64,000 nucleotides of DNA from the NCBI GenBank assembly GCA_020633235.1, contig JACKEA010000001.1, positions 1-64,000 on the forward strand, in the 5' to 3' direction. The notes under the pieces were generated by a model that had not been told where the DNA came from, did no database searches, and was given only the letters and a program-made list of their open reading frames with translations. The stretch is from Polyangiaceae bacterium (GTDB taxonomy: Bacteria; Myxococcota_A; Polyangia; Polyangiales; Polyangiaceae). Shown piece by piece: positions 16,465 to 24,619 of this stretch. The position numbers and the translations under genes are program-made. Positions within the stretch are counted from its first letter, which is position 1, and the number at the start of each line of letters is the position of its first letter.

Positions 16465-17024
16465 TTTTTCCTCCGCGTTACGGAGGACTGCGCGTCACTC
16501 CGGCGAGAACGCGTGCGCGCGGAGTAGATCTCGAGCAATCGCGACACGGATCTGGATCGAGCGCAGTCTTCGATCGCGCGGACGATGTGGGTCGACGGGA
16601 AACAGCAGGGTGATCAGCGTCGTTGCGCAGCCGGTGCTCGCACGGCCCACACTACGGCAAAGGGCGCGTCGAGCTCGAAGTGGGAGTCGGCGCCCATGAT
16701 GAGACATACGCTGCAGTCCAATGCGCCGGTGATTCGTCGCGCACGCTCGAAGCCGCGAGAGCAATGGGGGCGTGGCCAGGGCCGGCCCGGGTACCAATGC
16801 TCGATCGAGGGCAGCACCTGAGCCCGGAGCAGCGTCTCGAGGGCCGGCGGCGGCGCTCCGGTATCCCACGGTGTCTCACCCTGGGCCCGTCGGCTTTCCC
16901 AAGTCATTCCAGGAGTCTGGAGCGTCGATGCCCGGCGTCACCGGGGCACCGGACAACGCTGGCGATCCGGGCTAGATCGGAACGTGAGCGTTCGGCGGTG
17001 GCTCCGAGCGCGAGGAGCTGATCC
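16465..17024. other. 560-bp stretch without a well-supported gene
   Basis: Between the lipoprotein leader and the protease gene. Several minus-strand frames are open, but only that at 16614-16907 reads protein-like. No terminator with a U-tract or RNA gene was recognised. A ribosome site (GAGGAGCTGATCC) for the protease gene is at its right end. Confidence 0.5.
16614..16907 (-). CDS. Hypothetical 97-aa protein (low support)
   Basis: ATG at 16907 opens 97 codons. The central segment (PALETLLRAQVLPSIEHWYPG, then a Cys-containing ALDCSVCLIMGADSHFEL) has a natural-looking mix of hydrophobic and polar residues, unlike the Arg/Pro-rich shadow frames around it. No clear ribosome site and no recognised family. 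It may be a gene remnant. Confidence 0.3.
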   Translation of the reverse strand: MTWESRRAQGETPWDTGAPPPALETLLRAQVLPSIEHWYPGRPWPRPHCSRGFERARRITGALDCSVCLIMGADSHFELDAPFAVVWAVRAPAAQRR

Positions 17025-19454
17025 ATGTTTGTCTCGAGTTCTGCTCGCCGCATCCTTTCCCTCGCGGCGATGCTCGCGGTCGTCGGCTGTGGCTCGAAGC
17101 CCAAGAGCGCCGTCAACACGCCCCAGCAAAACGGCGGCAAGACCGCTACCGCCAAGAAGGAAGGCGACGGCGCGCAAGCCATTCCGAAGGGCGAGCGCGT
17201 GCCGAGCCCCAAGCTCATCGATCGCCGCGCGCGGACGGCGGTGGCGCCGGACACGCTGGGTCTGGTGAAGTCCGCGGCGCCACCTCCAAAGTCCGATGCG
17301 GAGGTCTACCGCGCCGTGGCGCCGGCCACCGTCATCGTGCGGGTGCCCGGTGGCCTCGGCTCCGGGGTGATCCTCGATCCTGCCGGCTGGGTGCTCACGA
17401 ACCACCACGTGATCGCGCACGGGGAGACGCAAGACTTCCAGACCAAGGTCACCGTCATGCTCGGCCAGATGAGCAAGAAGGACGGCGGCATGGTGCGTCA
17501 GAAGAAGACCTACGAAGCCTACGTCTACAAGGCGGACAAACTCCGGGACCTGGCGCTGATCAAGATCTCCGATCCCCCCAAGGGGCTCCCCTTCGTGCGC
17601 TTGGCCGCCAAGAACCCGGTGCCCGGTCAGCGCGTGATCGCCATCGGACATGCCGGCGCGGGAATGCTGTGGGCCATCAAGAGCGGCGAGATTTCCGCCC
17701 TGGGCAAGCTCAGCGAGCAGCTGGCCACCTTGGCGTCCTTCAAGGACGACGCCGCGGGGCGGGAAGCGGCGACCAGCTTCAAGAAGTACCTCGACGATCG
17801 CAATCTCGGTCTGGTGATTCAGTCCACCTGCAACATCTTGCCGGGCGACAGCGGCGGCCCGCTGGTCACCCAGAGCGGAGAGCTGGTGGGCATCAACGCC
17901 TTTTCCAATCGCGACGCCACCACCGGTGGCCTGCTCTCGTTCCACATCCATCGCGGTGAAATCGCGAAGTTCATCAAGGACAAGCCCAAGAAGGCGGCGC
18001 GCTTGATTCCCGATCCCTGGAAGGACGGCGGCGGTGACGCCAGCTACGAAGATGCGGATCTGGACGGTCGGGTCGACGCGCTGCTGCTCCAGGGCCGGCG
18101 GCCGTGCAGCTACTGTCCGCGCCAGAGCGCGGCCGTGTTCATCGACGTGGACGAGGACAGCTACAAGGGTAAGAGCGCGTTGCCTGCCCTTTCGGACGTG
18201 TTCGAGAAGCACCAGTTCGACGCCGAGCTCGTGTACCTGCAGGTCGAGCGGGACGCGTACCTCTGGTACGACACGGACAACGACGGACGCTTCGACCTCT
18301 TGCTCGTGGATCCGGGAACCACGGGGCGCAGCAGCGCGGCGTACCGCATAGAGAAGGATGGAGACCTGAAGAAAGACACCTCTTTGGGTATCGGTCGCGT
18401 GGTGCGACCGAGCTTGCTCAGCACGGCGGACTTACGACCGCGCTTGGCACGCATCGCGCGGGCCGCGTTTCCGGATCGCTACGTGGAAGCCAGCGCCAAC
18501 CTGGGGGAGACGCTGCCCGAGCCCGTGGGTCAGACCGGCACCGGCTACACCGCGGACATGGATCACGACGGAAAGAAGGACGCCGTGCGTATCGAGACGG
18601 CGTTCAGCACGCGCCTGATCTTGGACGTGGACGAGGGCAGCGTGCCGAGCCTGTCCGCCAGCGTGACTGCCGACAAGCTCGGCAGCTCCTTCGACCCCGA
18701 GGTGAGCATCGTGAGCCAGAGCACGCACATGTGGGTCTGGTACGACACGGACGACGACGGCCGCTTCGATCTCGTGCTGCACTCACCCGGCTCTCGCCTG
18801 TACGTGGCAGCGGACGCCTGGAGCGTGGACGCGAGTGGCAAGAAGACGGCGCGCTTGGATCAGGTGGGGCGCAAGCTGATCCGCCCGGGACTGCTCCAGA
18901 ACGCCACCATGGCCTCGCGCATGAAGACCATGGTGGAGAAGAGCTTCCTCTCCATCATGAGCGCGACGGATGAAGGCATCTCGTCCTTCCCGGATCCGAT
19001 CAAGGACCATCGCGGCGCCGGGTACGAGCTCTTGGACGTGAAGGCCGCGAAGAAGTCCGTGGTCGTGATCAGCGCCCAGGGCAGCGACGGCTACCTCGTG
19101 GATCTGGACGAGAACAGTCTGAAGAACAAGAACGTCAAGAAGCTCGACATCGGCAAGCTGGTGAGCTCCGGGAAGTTCGATGCGGAGTTCGCTTACTTCC
19201 AGCGCAACGGCTTGGCTTGGGCCTTCTATGACACCGACAACGATGGCAGCTACGACATCGTGCTGTACACGGCGGACCCGCGCGCCGGCAAAGCCAGCCA
19301 TGGTTTCCGCGTCGACAAGAGTGGCAAGGTGAGCCTGGATGCGACGCTGGCCGGCACCAACCTGGTCACGCACTCCCTGTTCAAGAAGAAGCGTGACCAG
19401 GACAAGCTCGAAAAGCTGGGCAAGCAGCTCTTCGGCGACAAGGCGCTGGAGTGA
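17025..19454 (+). CDS. Trypsin-like serine protease lipoprotein with FG-GAP-like repeats
   Basis: 809 aa, ATG preceded by GAGGAGCTGATCC. Signal with lipobox VVGC at residues 19-22, then a Lys-rich linker. An HtrA-like S1 protease domain occupies about 95-320, with GSGVILD, catalytic His128 in TNHHVI, Asp185 in DLALIKI and Ser286 in PGDSGGPLV. No PDZ domain follows. Instead the C-terminal 480 residues contain repeated D-x-D-x-D-G-rich units (YDTDNDGRFDLLLVD, YDTDDDGRFDLVL, YDTDNDGSYDIVL), consistent with calcium-binding FG-GAP or dockerin-like blades. Likely a periplasmic or surface protease. Confidence 0.87.
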   Translation: MFVSSSARRILSLAAMLAVVGCGSKPKSAVNTPQQNGGKTATAKKEGDGAQAIPKGERVPSPKLIDRRARTAVAPDTLGLVKSAAPPPKSDAEVYRAVAPATVIVRVPGGLGSGVILDPAGWVLTNHHVIAHGETQDFQTKVTVMLGQMSKKDGGMVRQKKTYEAYVYKADKLRDLALIKISDPPKGLPFVRLAAKNPVPGQRVIAIGHAGAGMLWAIKSGEISALGKLSEQLATLASFKDDAAGREAATSFKKYLDDRNLGLVIQSTCNILPGDSGGPLVTQSGELVGINAFSNRDATTGGLLSFHIHRGEIAKFIKDKPKKAARLIPDPWKDGGGDASYEDADLDGRVDALLLQGRRPCSYCPRQSAAVFIDVDEDSYKGKSALPALSDVFEKHQFDAELVYLQVERDAYLWYDTDNDGRFDLLLVDPGTTGRSSAAYRIEKDGDLKKDTSLGIGRVVRPSLLSTADLRPRLARIARAAFPDRYVEASANLGETLPEPVGQTGTGYTADMDHDGKKDAVRIETAFSTRLILDVDEGSVPSLSASVTADKLGSSFDPEVSIVSQSTHMWVWYDTDDDGRFDLVLHSPGSRLYVAADAWSVDASGKKTARLDQVGRKLIRPGLLQNATMASRMKTMVEKSFLSIMSATDEGISSFPDPIKDHRGAGYELLDVKAAKKSVVVISAQGSDGYLVDLDENSLKNKNVKKLDIGKLVSSGKFDAEFAYFQRNGLAWAFYDTDNDGSYDIVLYTADPRAGKASHGFRVDKSGKVSLDATLAGTNLVTHSLFKKKRDQDKLEKLGKQLFGDKALE

Positions 19455-19455
19455 G

Positions 19456-19674
19456 CTACTGCAGACGCGCCGCCAGCAGCAGCGTCTGAATCAAGAGGAA
19501 CGCCATGATCGGGAACAACAGCCAGATGTAACGATTCTGGCTTTCCCGGCCGGCGATCATCAGCTCTCGAATCTCCTTCAGAAGCGCCACCACTTCGTCG
19601 TCGGCGCGAGAAGCGGCCGGTGCGGCCTTCTTGCTTTCCGACTTCTCCTCTTCGCGCTCCTCGTCATCAGCCAC
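19456..19674 (-). CDS. Small single-span membrane protein
   Basis: 72 aa from a GTG at 19674, chosen because GGAGG lies 7 nt upstream and the Asp/Glu/Lys-rich start fits a cytoplasmic tail; longer in-frame starts have no such signal. Residues about 20-48 form a charged amphipathic helix (DDEVVALLKEIRELM), followed by one membrane span (IWLLFPIMAFLLIQTLLLAA). It resembles small phage-shock or stress-type membrane adaptors in architecture only. Convergent with the protease gene. Confidence 0.65.
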   Translation of the reverse strand: MADDEEREEEKSESKKAAPAASRADDEVVALLKEIRELMIAGRESQNRYIWLLFPIMAFLLIQTLLLAARLQ

Positions 19675-19771
19675 GGCATTCCTCCGGGATAGGGGCTCGA
19701 AAAACCGCCCGAGCGCTCGGGATCTTCGCCGGCTTTCCCTCGTACTGCAACTATCCGGTGGCGGCTGGCAT

Positions 19772-20581
19772 ATGCCTCGGGTGATGACACGCTGGCTCTT
19801 GGTTTTCGCGGTGGTTTTCGCGGCTAGCTGCTCTCGCGGCAACACAGCGGCGCCGGGAGCAACCTCCGCCACGCCGGGTCCACCAGCCCCCGCAGCGCTA
19901 CCCGCGCCGGCGAAACGCTCGACGCCCTTTGCCGTGGTGGAGCTGTTCACGTCGGAAGGCTGCTCTAGCTGTCCCCCCGCGGACGAGAACCTGTCGGCGA
20001 TTGCGGCGAAGGCGAGACCGGGTGTGTACGCCTTGTCCTTCCACGTCGACTACTGGAACGACTTGGGCTGGCGGGATCCCTACAGCGCCGCCGCCTACTC
20101 CGAACGACAGCGGCGCTACGCCGACAAGCTCGATGGTCATCGTGTCTACACGCCACAGCTGATCGTGAACGGTACCGATCAGATGGTGGGCTCGGATCGA
20201 GCTGCCTCACGGCGCGCGATCGATCGCGCCCTGGAAGCGCCGGTCACCGAGGAGCTCGGGATAGAGCCGGTGAGCACGCGCGACGGAAAGCTCCGCGTGC
20301 GCTGGCATGCGAGCGCTGCCCAGGGGCTCTTGCTGTCCCTCGCAGTGGTGCAGAGCCAGGGAGAAAAGGCGGTGACGCGTGGCGAAAACGCCGGGCGCAC
20401 GCTGTCCCATGCAAATGTGGTGCACGCATTCCAGAGTCGGCGAATGCAGGAGCGCGACGGTGCGTCGGAAATTGCCATCGGCGCGGATGTGATTCGGGAA
20501 CGCGCTTGGCTGATCGGCTATCTGCAGCGCGAGAGCGACCTTCGCGTAGTGGCGGCGGCCGCGGAGCCCCTCGATTCTTGA
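19772..20581 (+). CDS. DUF1223 thioredoxin-like lipoprotein
   Basis: 269 aa. Lipobox AASC after MTRWLLVFAVVF. DUF1223 signature: VVELFTSEGCSSCPPADENL, with a thioredoxin-like C-x-x-C (CSSC), then FHVDYWNDLGWRDPY and YTPQLIVNG. The CxxC sits at the start of the domain where thioredoxin folds carry the redox pair. The family is exported and its substrate is not established; a periplasmic redox role is inferred. A GC-rich hairpin near 20587-20610 may end the transcript. Confidence 0.88.
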   Translation: MPRVMTRWLLVFAVVFAASCSRGNTAAPGATSATPGPPAPAALPAPAKRSTPFAVVELFTSEGCSSCPPADENLSAIAAKARPGVYALSFHVDYWNDLGWRDPYSAAAYSERQRRYADKLDGHRVYTPQLIVNGTDQMVGSDRAASRRAIDRALEAPVTEELGIEPVSTRDGKLRVRWHASAAQGLLLSLAVVQSQGEKAVTRGENAGRTLSHANVVHAFQSRRMQERDGASEIAIGADVIRERAWLIGYLQRESDLRVVAAAAEPLDS

Positions 20582-20661
20582 GATGTCGCGACGCGTTGCA
20601 CGCGACGCGTCACGCATCCATGCGTGGCAAGCGCTGTCACGAGTGATAAACCTGATCCCGC

Positions 20662-20946
20662 ATGTCGGAGCACGCACCTCATAGTCGGCGTGGTGGCGCC
20701 GATAGCTACGACCTGTTCGCGGAGAGCGCGACGCTCACGCCCGCCAAACGCGACAGCGACTCATGGAAGCTCATGCTCGGCGTCGCTCTGCTGACGTTGA
20801 CCGGAACGATCATCGGATTCGCGTTGAGCGGCGTCGCTGGCGGTTTGTTGGGCGGGGGTCTTGCGCTGGCAGCCACCGGCGTGCTCCTCGGAGTGAGCAC
20901 GCTGGTGATGGGCTGGCTCCGCGCCGTGAACGAACGCATCCCCTGA
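20662..20946 (+). CDS. Small two-span membrane protein
   Basis: 94 aa. A polar N-terminus (1-35) is followed by two glycine-rich hydrophobic helices (LMLGVALLTLTGTIIGFAL and GGLLGGGLALAATGVLLGV). No recognised domain. It ends at a copy of the dispersed repeat and is convergent with the TetR gene. Confidence 0.6.
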   Translation: MSEHAPHSRRGGADSYDLFAESATLTPAKRDSDSWKLMLGVALLTLTGTIIGFALSGVAGGLLGGGLALAATGVLLGVSTLVMGWLRAVNERIP

Positions 20947-20948
20947 AC

Positions 20949-20977
20949 GCGACGGGGCTCGCGCCGAACCAACAAAG
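20949..20977 (-). repeat. Dispersed palindromic repeat, copy 4
   Basis: Minus strand TTTGTTGGTTCGGCGCG, AGCCCCG and TCGCG. CGCGA...TCGCG hairpin as in copy 1. It begins 3 bp after the stop at 20946. A short CTGCT/AGCAG stem plus T-rich run on the minus strand just before it suggests a terminator for the TetR gene. Confidence 0.75.
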
Positions 20978-21003
20978 GAAGACGTCTGCTCGGGAGCAGG
21001 AGC

Positions 21004-21040
21004 TTGTCGCTGCGCCGCGGAAACACCGCGGTCCGTCGCA
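21004..21040 (+). repeat. Dispersed palindromic repeat, copy 5
   Basis: TTGTCGCTGCG, CCGCGGAAACACCGCGG. CCGCGG/CCGCGG forms a hairpin. It lies directly after the TetR stop, facing copy 4. Confidence 0.6.
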
Positions 21041-21044
21041 CTGC

Positions 21045-21680
21045 TCAGCGCGGACGTAGGCCGTCCACCAAGAGCGACACGATGCGCTCGATCTCGTCGT
21101 CGTCCACGTTGTCCTTCTCGAGACCGAGCACGTAGCGCACGATGGCGTAGCCGACCGTCACGGAGACCAGCGTGCGCGCGACGGTCTTGAGCGGCAGGTC
21201 CGTGCGCAGCTCTCCGCGGGTCATCAGGTCTTGGACGGCGGCGAGGGCGTCGGGCGCAATGTTCTTCTCGAAGGCCTGGCCGAAGGTCTTCAGCAGCTCC
21301 GGGCGCAGCAAGAGCTCATGGGCAATGAGCTTGAGCTTCTTGGGGTGGGCGCGCACCAGAGCCAGGCGGTCTTGCATCAGCGCTCGAAGGACCTGCGCCA
21401 AGCTCTTGCCCGGCTGCTCGAGGACGCCCTGAACCCGCGCAAACACGCCGGGCTCCACCAACAGCAAGACCGACGGGCGCAAGGTGCGAGCCAAGAGCTC
21501 CTTCTTCGTCTTGAACTGAGCGAAGAGGGTCTTTTCCGCCACCTTGGCCCGGGCCGCGATGGAGGCGGTGGAGGCGCCGGCGAAGCCTTTCTCGGAGAAG
21601 ACCTCCAGTGCAGCGGTCAGGATCTTGCGCTGGGTCTCGGTCAGGACCTCGTCGTCTGCGGGGGCCTCGGTGGTGGACAT
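21045..21680 (-). CDS. TetR-family transcriptional regulator
   Basis: 211 aa from the ATG at 21680. Residues about 16-62 are the TetR helix-turn-helix (ILTAALEVFSEKGFAGAST, IAARAKVAEKTLFAQFKTK). The C-terminal helices form the ligand/dimer domain, with a TetR_C-like HPKKLKLIAHELL. It diverges from the efflux operon at 21754, and a perfect 16-bp palindrome lies between. By the usual logic it represses the pump genes until a ligand binds. A long in-frame extension upstream overlaps the HlyD gene and is not used. Confidence 0.92.
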   Translation of the reverse strand: MSTTEAPADDEVLTETQRKILTAALEVFSEKGFAGASTASIAARAKVAEKTLFAQFKTKKELLARTLRPSVLLLVEPGVFARVQGVLEQPGKSLAQVLRALMQDRLALVRAHPKKLKLIAHELLLRPELLKTFGQAFEKNIAPDALAAVQDLMTRGELRTDLPLKTVARTLVSVTVGYAIVRYVLGLEKDNVDDDEIERIVSLLVDGLRPR

Positions 21681-21692
21681 CAGGAAGGCACC

Positions 21693-21735
21693 TTGACACG
21701 GGTCCAAGTCCGAGGCAAGTAAGTACTTACTTACC
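21693..21735. promoter_or_regulatory. TetR operator palindrome and efflux promoter
   Basis: AAGTAAGTACTTACTT at 21717-21732 is a perfect 16-bp palindrome. TTGACA at 21693-21698 lies 17-18 bp before it, so the palindrome covers the -10 position of a promoter reading into HlyD. This is the expected layout for repression by the divergent TetR. Confidence 0.82.
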
Positions 21736-21753
21736 AGCGCCGAGGACCTCGCC

Positions 21754-22800
21754 ATGAAGAAACCTCTCGCCATCATCCTCACTCTCGCCGTGATCTTCGC
21801 GGCCCTCCTGGGCTGGCGCATCCACGCCCAGAGCGAGCAAGCGCAGGCGCCTTCGGGCGGCTCGGCCACCGTGGAGGGGGTCGAGTCCGTCGTCGGTGCG
21901 CGGATTTCGGGGCGCGTGAAAGAGGTGCTTGCGCACGAAGGGGACCGCGTGAAGCGCGGGCAAACGCTGGTCCGCATCGATTGTCGCGACAACCAAGCGA
22001 CTCTGAACGTCGCCATCGCGCGCAAGGAAGCCGCCGAGGCGCAGGTCGGCGTGTACGAGGCACAGCACGGTTCGGCCAGCGACTCCGCCAAGGTGGCGCG
22101 TGCTCAGGCTGCCGCCGTGCGGGCTCAGGCCAAGGTGCTCGAAGTGCAGAAGCAACAGTCGGCGCGCGACCGCCAGCGCGCGGAAGCTCTCGCGTCGCGA
22201 GGGGCGATCCCCGGCGTGGAGCTCGAGCACAGCACCACGCATCTCGAAGGACTGGATCAACAGCTGAAGGTCGCGTCCGCTCAGGGCACGGCGGCGGAGC
22301 TCGGTGCGCGCGCCTCGAAGTCGAGCGTGAAGGTCGTGGACGCCAGCCTCGCCGTGGCCCAGGCGCAGGTCGCCGCCAGCAAAGCGGACGTGGAGCGCGC
22401 GAAGATCGCCGTCGCGGAGTGCGAGATCACCGCGCCCAGCGACGGCATCGTCACGGGTCGGTTGGTGGAGCCGGGCGCCGTCGTGGGCCCTGGTTCTCGG
22501 CTGATGGTCACGGTTGCGGTGGATCCCGCCAAGGTCACCTTCTTTCTCCCGGACGCGGAGCTGTCCCGCGCCTCCATCGGCGCTCCGGCGAGCGTGCGGG
22601 TGGATGCCTATCCCGATCGCGTGTTCAAGGGCACCGTGAGCCGCGTGGCGGCGGAAGCGGAGTTCACCCCGCGCAACGTGCAGACCCGGGAGGACCGCGA
22701 CCGCCTGGTGTACGAAGTCGAGGTGCGGGTGGAAAACCACGAGGGCCTGTTGCGGCCGGGCATGCCGGGCGACGTGTCCCTCGATGGTACGGAACGATGA
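21754..22800 (+). CDS. HlyD-family membrane fusion protein
   Basis: 348 aa. One N-terminal membrane anchor (residues 5-24), a barrel-sandwich lipoyl half (EGVESVVGARISGRVKEVLAHEG), a long coiled-coil hairpin (about 90-215), the second lipoyl half (ITAPSDGIVTGRLVEPGAVV) and a beta-barrel with VDPAKVTFFL. This is the periplasmic adaptor of an ABC efflux pump of the YbhG type. It overlaps the next gene by ATGA, so translation is coupled. First gene of a five-gene operon. Confidence 0.93.
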   Translation: MKKPLAIILTLAVIFAALLGWRIHAQSEQAQAPSGGSATVEGVESVVGARISGRVKEVLAHEGDRVKRGQTLVRIDCRDNQATLNVAIARKEAAEAQVGVYEAQHGSASDSAKVARAQAAAVRAQAKVLEVQKQQSARDRQRAEALASRGAIPGVELEHSTTHLEGLDQQLKVASAQGTAAELGARASKSSVKVVDASLAVAQAQVAASKADVERAKIAVAECEITAPSDGIVTGRLVEPGAVVGPGSRLMVTVAVDPAKVTFFLPDAELSRASIGAPASVRVDAYPDRVFKGTVSRVAAEAEFTPRNVQTREDRDRLVYEVEVRVENHEGLLRPGMPGDVSLDGTER

Positions 22801-23702
22801 CCGCGCTTCTGGAGGCGAGCCACGTCGAAAAGTCCTTCGGCGCTACGGCGGCACTGCGCGACGTCAGCGTCTGCGTAGAGCCGGGCGAGCTCGTGGGTCT
22901 GGTGGGTCCCGACGGAGCCGGCAAGACGACGCTGCTCCGAGCCATGACCGGGCTCGTGGACGTGGACGCCGGCCAGGCGCGCGTGGACGGCGTACCCTGG
23001 ACCGACGCGCCCGGGGACGCGCGGGAGCGGCTGGGCTACATGCCGCAGCAGTTCGGCCTGTACGCGGATCTTTCCGTCGACGAGAACCTGCACTTCTTTG
23101 CGGATCTCTTTGGTCTCGGAAAGAAGCAGTTTTTGGAGCGACGAGAGCAGCTGCTTTCCCTGACGCGGCTGGAAGAGGCTCACGACCGACCGGCGGGCGC
23201 GCTCTCGGGTGGCATGTACAAGAAGCTCGCCGTGGCGTGCGCCCTGTTGCACCGACCCAAGGTGCTGGTGCTGGACGAGCCCACCAACGGCGTGGACCCC
23301 GTCAGCCGTCGCGAGCTGTGGGAGCTGCTCTACGAGTTCGTGCGCGAAGGCATGGGCGTGTTGCTCGCGACTCCGTACATGGACGAAGCGGCGCGGGCCA
23401 GCCGCGTCGCGCTGCTCGCGTCCGGCAGCGTGATCGCCGATGGCGAACCGACGCGACTGGTTCAGGACTTCGAGCACGTCGTGCTCGACGTCTCGGTGAA
23501 CGACCGCCGCGCCGTGGACACGCTGTTGGACGAGGCACCGGGAGTCTTGGCCACCACGCCCGCAGGGCCGCGGCTGCGAGCCGTGGTGCAGCAGAACGCA
23601 GCGGCGGACGTGTCGGCGGCCCTCGAAGCGGCGGGCGCTGCCGTGCGGCGCGTGCCACCGGACTTCGAGGACCTGTACCTCGCTCGGGTGAGGTCGTCGT
23701 GA
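22797..23702 (+). CDS. ABC transporter ATPase (first)
   Basis: 301 aa, start overlapping the HlyD stop (ATGA). Walker A GPDGAGKTT at 37-45, signature LSGGMYKK, Walker B VLVLDEPTNG and a C-terminal extension of about 80 residues typical of drug-efflux ATPases. The D-loop and switch follow (TPYMDEAARA). Powers export together with the two permeases downstream. Walker A has Asp in place of the more common Asn, a tolerated variation. Confidence 0.93.
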   Translation: MTALLEASHVEKSFGATAALRDVSVCVEPGELVGLVGPDGAGKTTLLRAMTGLVDVDAGQARVDGVPWTDAPGDARERLGYMPQQFGLYADLSVDENLHFFADLFGLGKKQFLERREQLLSLTRLEEAHDRPAGALSGGMYKKLAVACALLHRPKVLVLDEPTNGVDPVSRRELWELLYEFVREGMGVLLATPYMDEAARASRVALLASGSVIADGEPTRLVQDFEHVVLDVSVNDRRAVDTLLDEAPGVLATTPAGPRLRAVVQQNAAADVSAALEAAGAAVRRVPPDFEDLYLARVRSS

Positions 23703-24619
23703 GCCCGGTGATCGAGGTCAGCGAGCTCGGCAAGCGCTTCGGTGATTTCCAGGCCGTGCGGGGCGTCTCCTTCCAGGTGCAGCCCGGGGAAATCTTCGGC
23801 TACCTGGGGGCCAACGGGGCAGGGAAGTCCACCACCATCCGCATCTTGTGCGGGCTGATGGCGCCTTCTTCCGGGAAGGCAACCGTCGCGGGGCACGACG
23901 TGGGCAGCGACCCGGGCTCCGTGCGCATGTCCGTCGGCTACATGTCCCAGAAGTTCTCCCTGTATCCCGATCTGACCGCGATCGAGAACATGGACTTCTT
24001 CGGCGGCGCGTACCACATGCCCCGTGCGCGGCGGCTCGAGCGCGCGCGCACGCTGCTGGACGAAGTGGGTCTCACGCCGGATGCGGAGACCTCCGTGAGC
24101 GCGCTCCCCGGTGGCAAGCGGCAGCGGCTGGCGCTGGCGACGGCGCTCCTGCATCAACCGCGCATCGTGTACTTGGACGAGCCGACGGCGGGGGTGGATC
24201 CCGGCGCGCGGCGGAACTTCTGGCGCATCATCCGCAAGCTGTCGGACACGGGCACCACCGTCTTCGTCACCACCCACTACATGGACGAAGCGGAGTACTG
24301 CCACCGCGTCGGGCTGATGGTCGCCGGCAAGCTCGTGGCTCTCGACACCCCCGCGGCGCTCAAGAAGACCCATGTGGTCGGCACGCTGCTCGCGGTTCGC
24401 GGCAAGGGCCTGCGGGCAGACGCCCTCGCCGCCCTCCCGGGGGTGATCGACGTCGTGCCCTTTGGTGCCGGGCTCCACGTGCGCGGGGAGGGCATCACCG
24501 ACGGCGCGATCCGAGCGGAGCTCGAGCGCCACGGCGCCACCGGCGTTCATGTGGAGCGCACCGAGCCGACGCTGGAAGACGTGTTCCTGGCCGTCACCAC
24601 CCAGAAGGACGCCGCATGA
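23699..24619 (+). CDS. ABC transporter ATPase (second)
   Basis: 306 aa from a GTG that overlaps the previous stop. Walker A GANGAGKST at 38-46 and Walker B IVYLDEPTAG are canonical. The signature reads LPGGKRQR, so Pro replaces the usual Ser of LSGG, which may slow hydrolysis at one site. Switch His in TTHYMDEAE. Two ATPases and two permeases suggest a heteromeric pump of the YbhFSR type, with the HlyD adaptor. Confidence 0.92.
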   Translation: MSPVIEVSELGKRFGDFQAVRGVSFQVQPGEIFGYLGANGAGKSTTIRILCGLMAPSSGKATVAGHDVGSDPGSVRMSVGYMSQKFSLYPDLTAIENMDFFGGAYHMPRARRLERARTLLDEVGLTPDAETSVSALPGGKRQRLALATALLHQPRIVYLDEPTAGVDPGARRNFWRIIRKLSDTGTTVFVTTHYMDEAEYCHRVGLMVAGKLVALDTPAALKKTHVVGTLLAVRGKGLRADALAALPGVIDVVPFGAGLHVRGEGITDGAIRAELERHGATGVHVERTEPTLEDVFLAVTTQKDAA

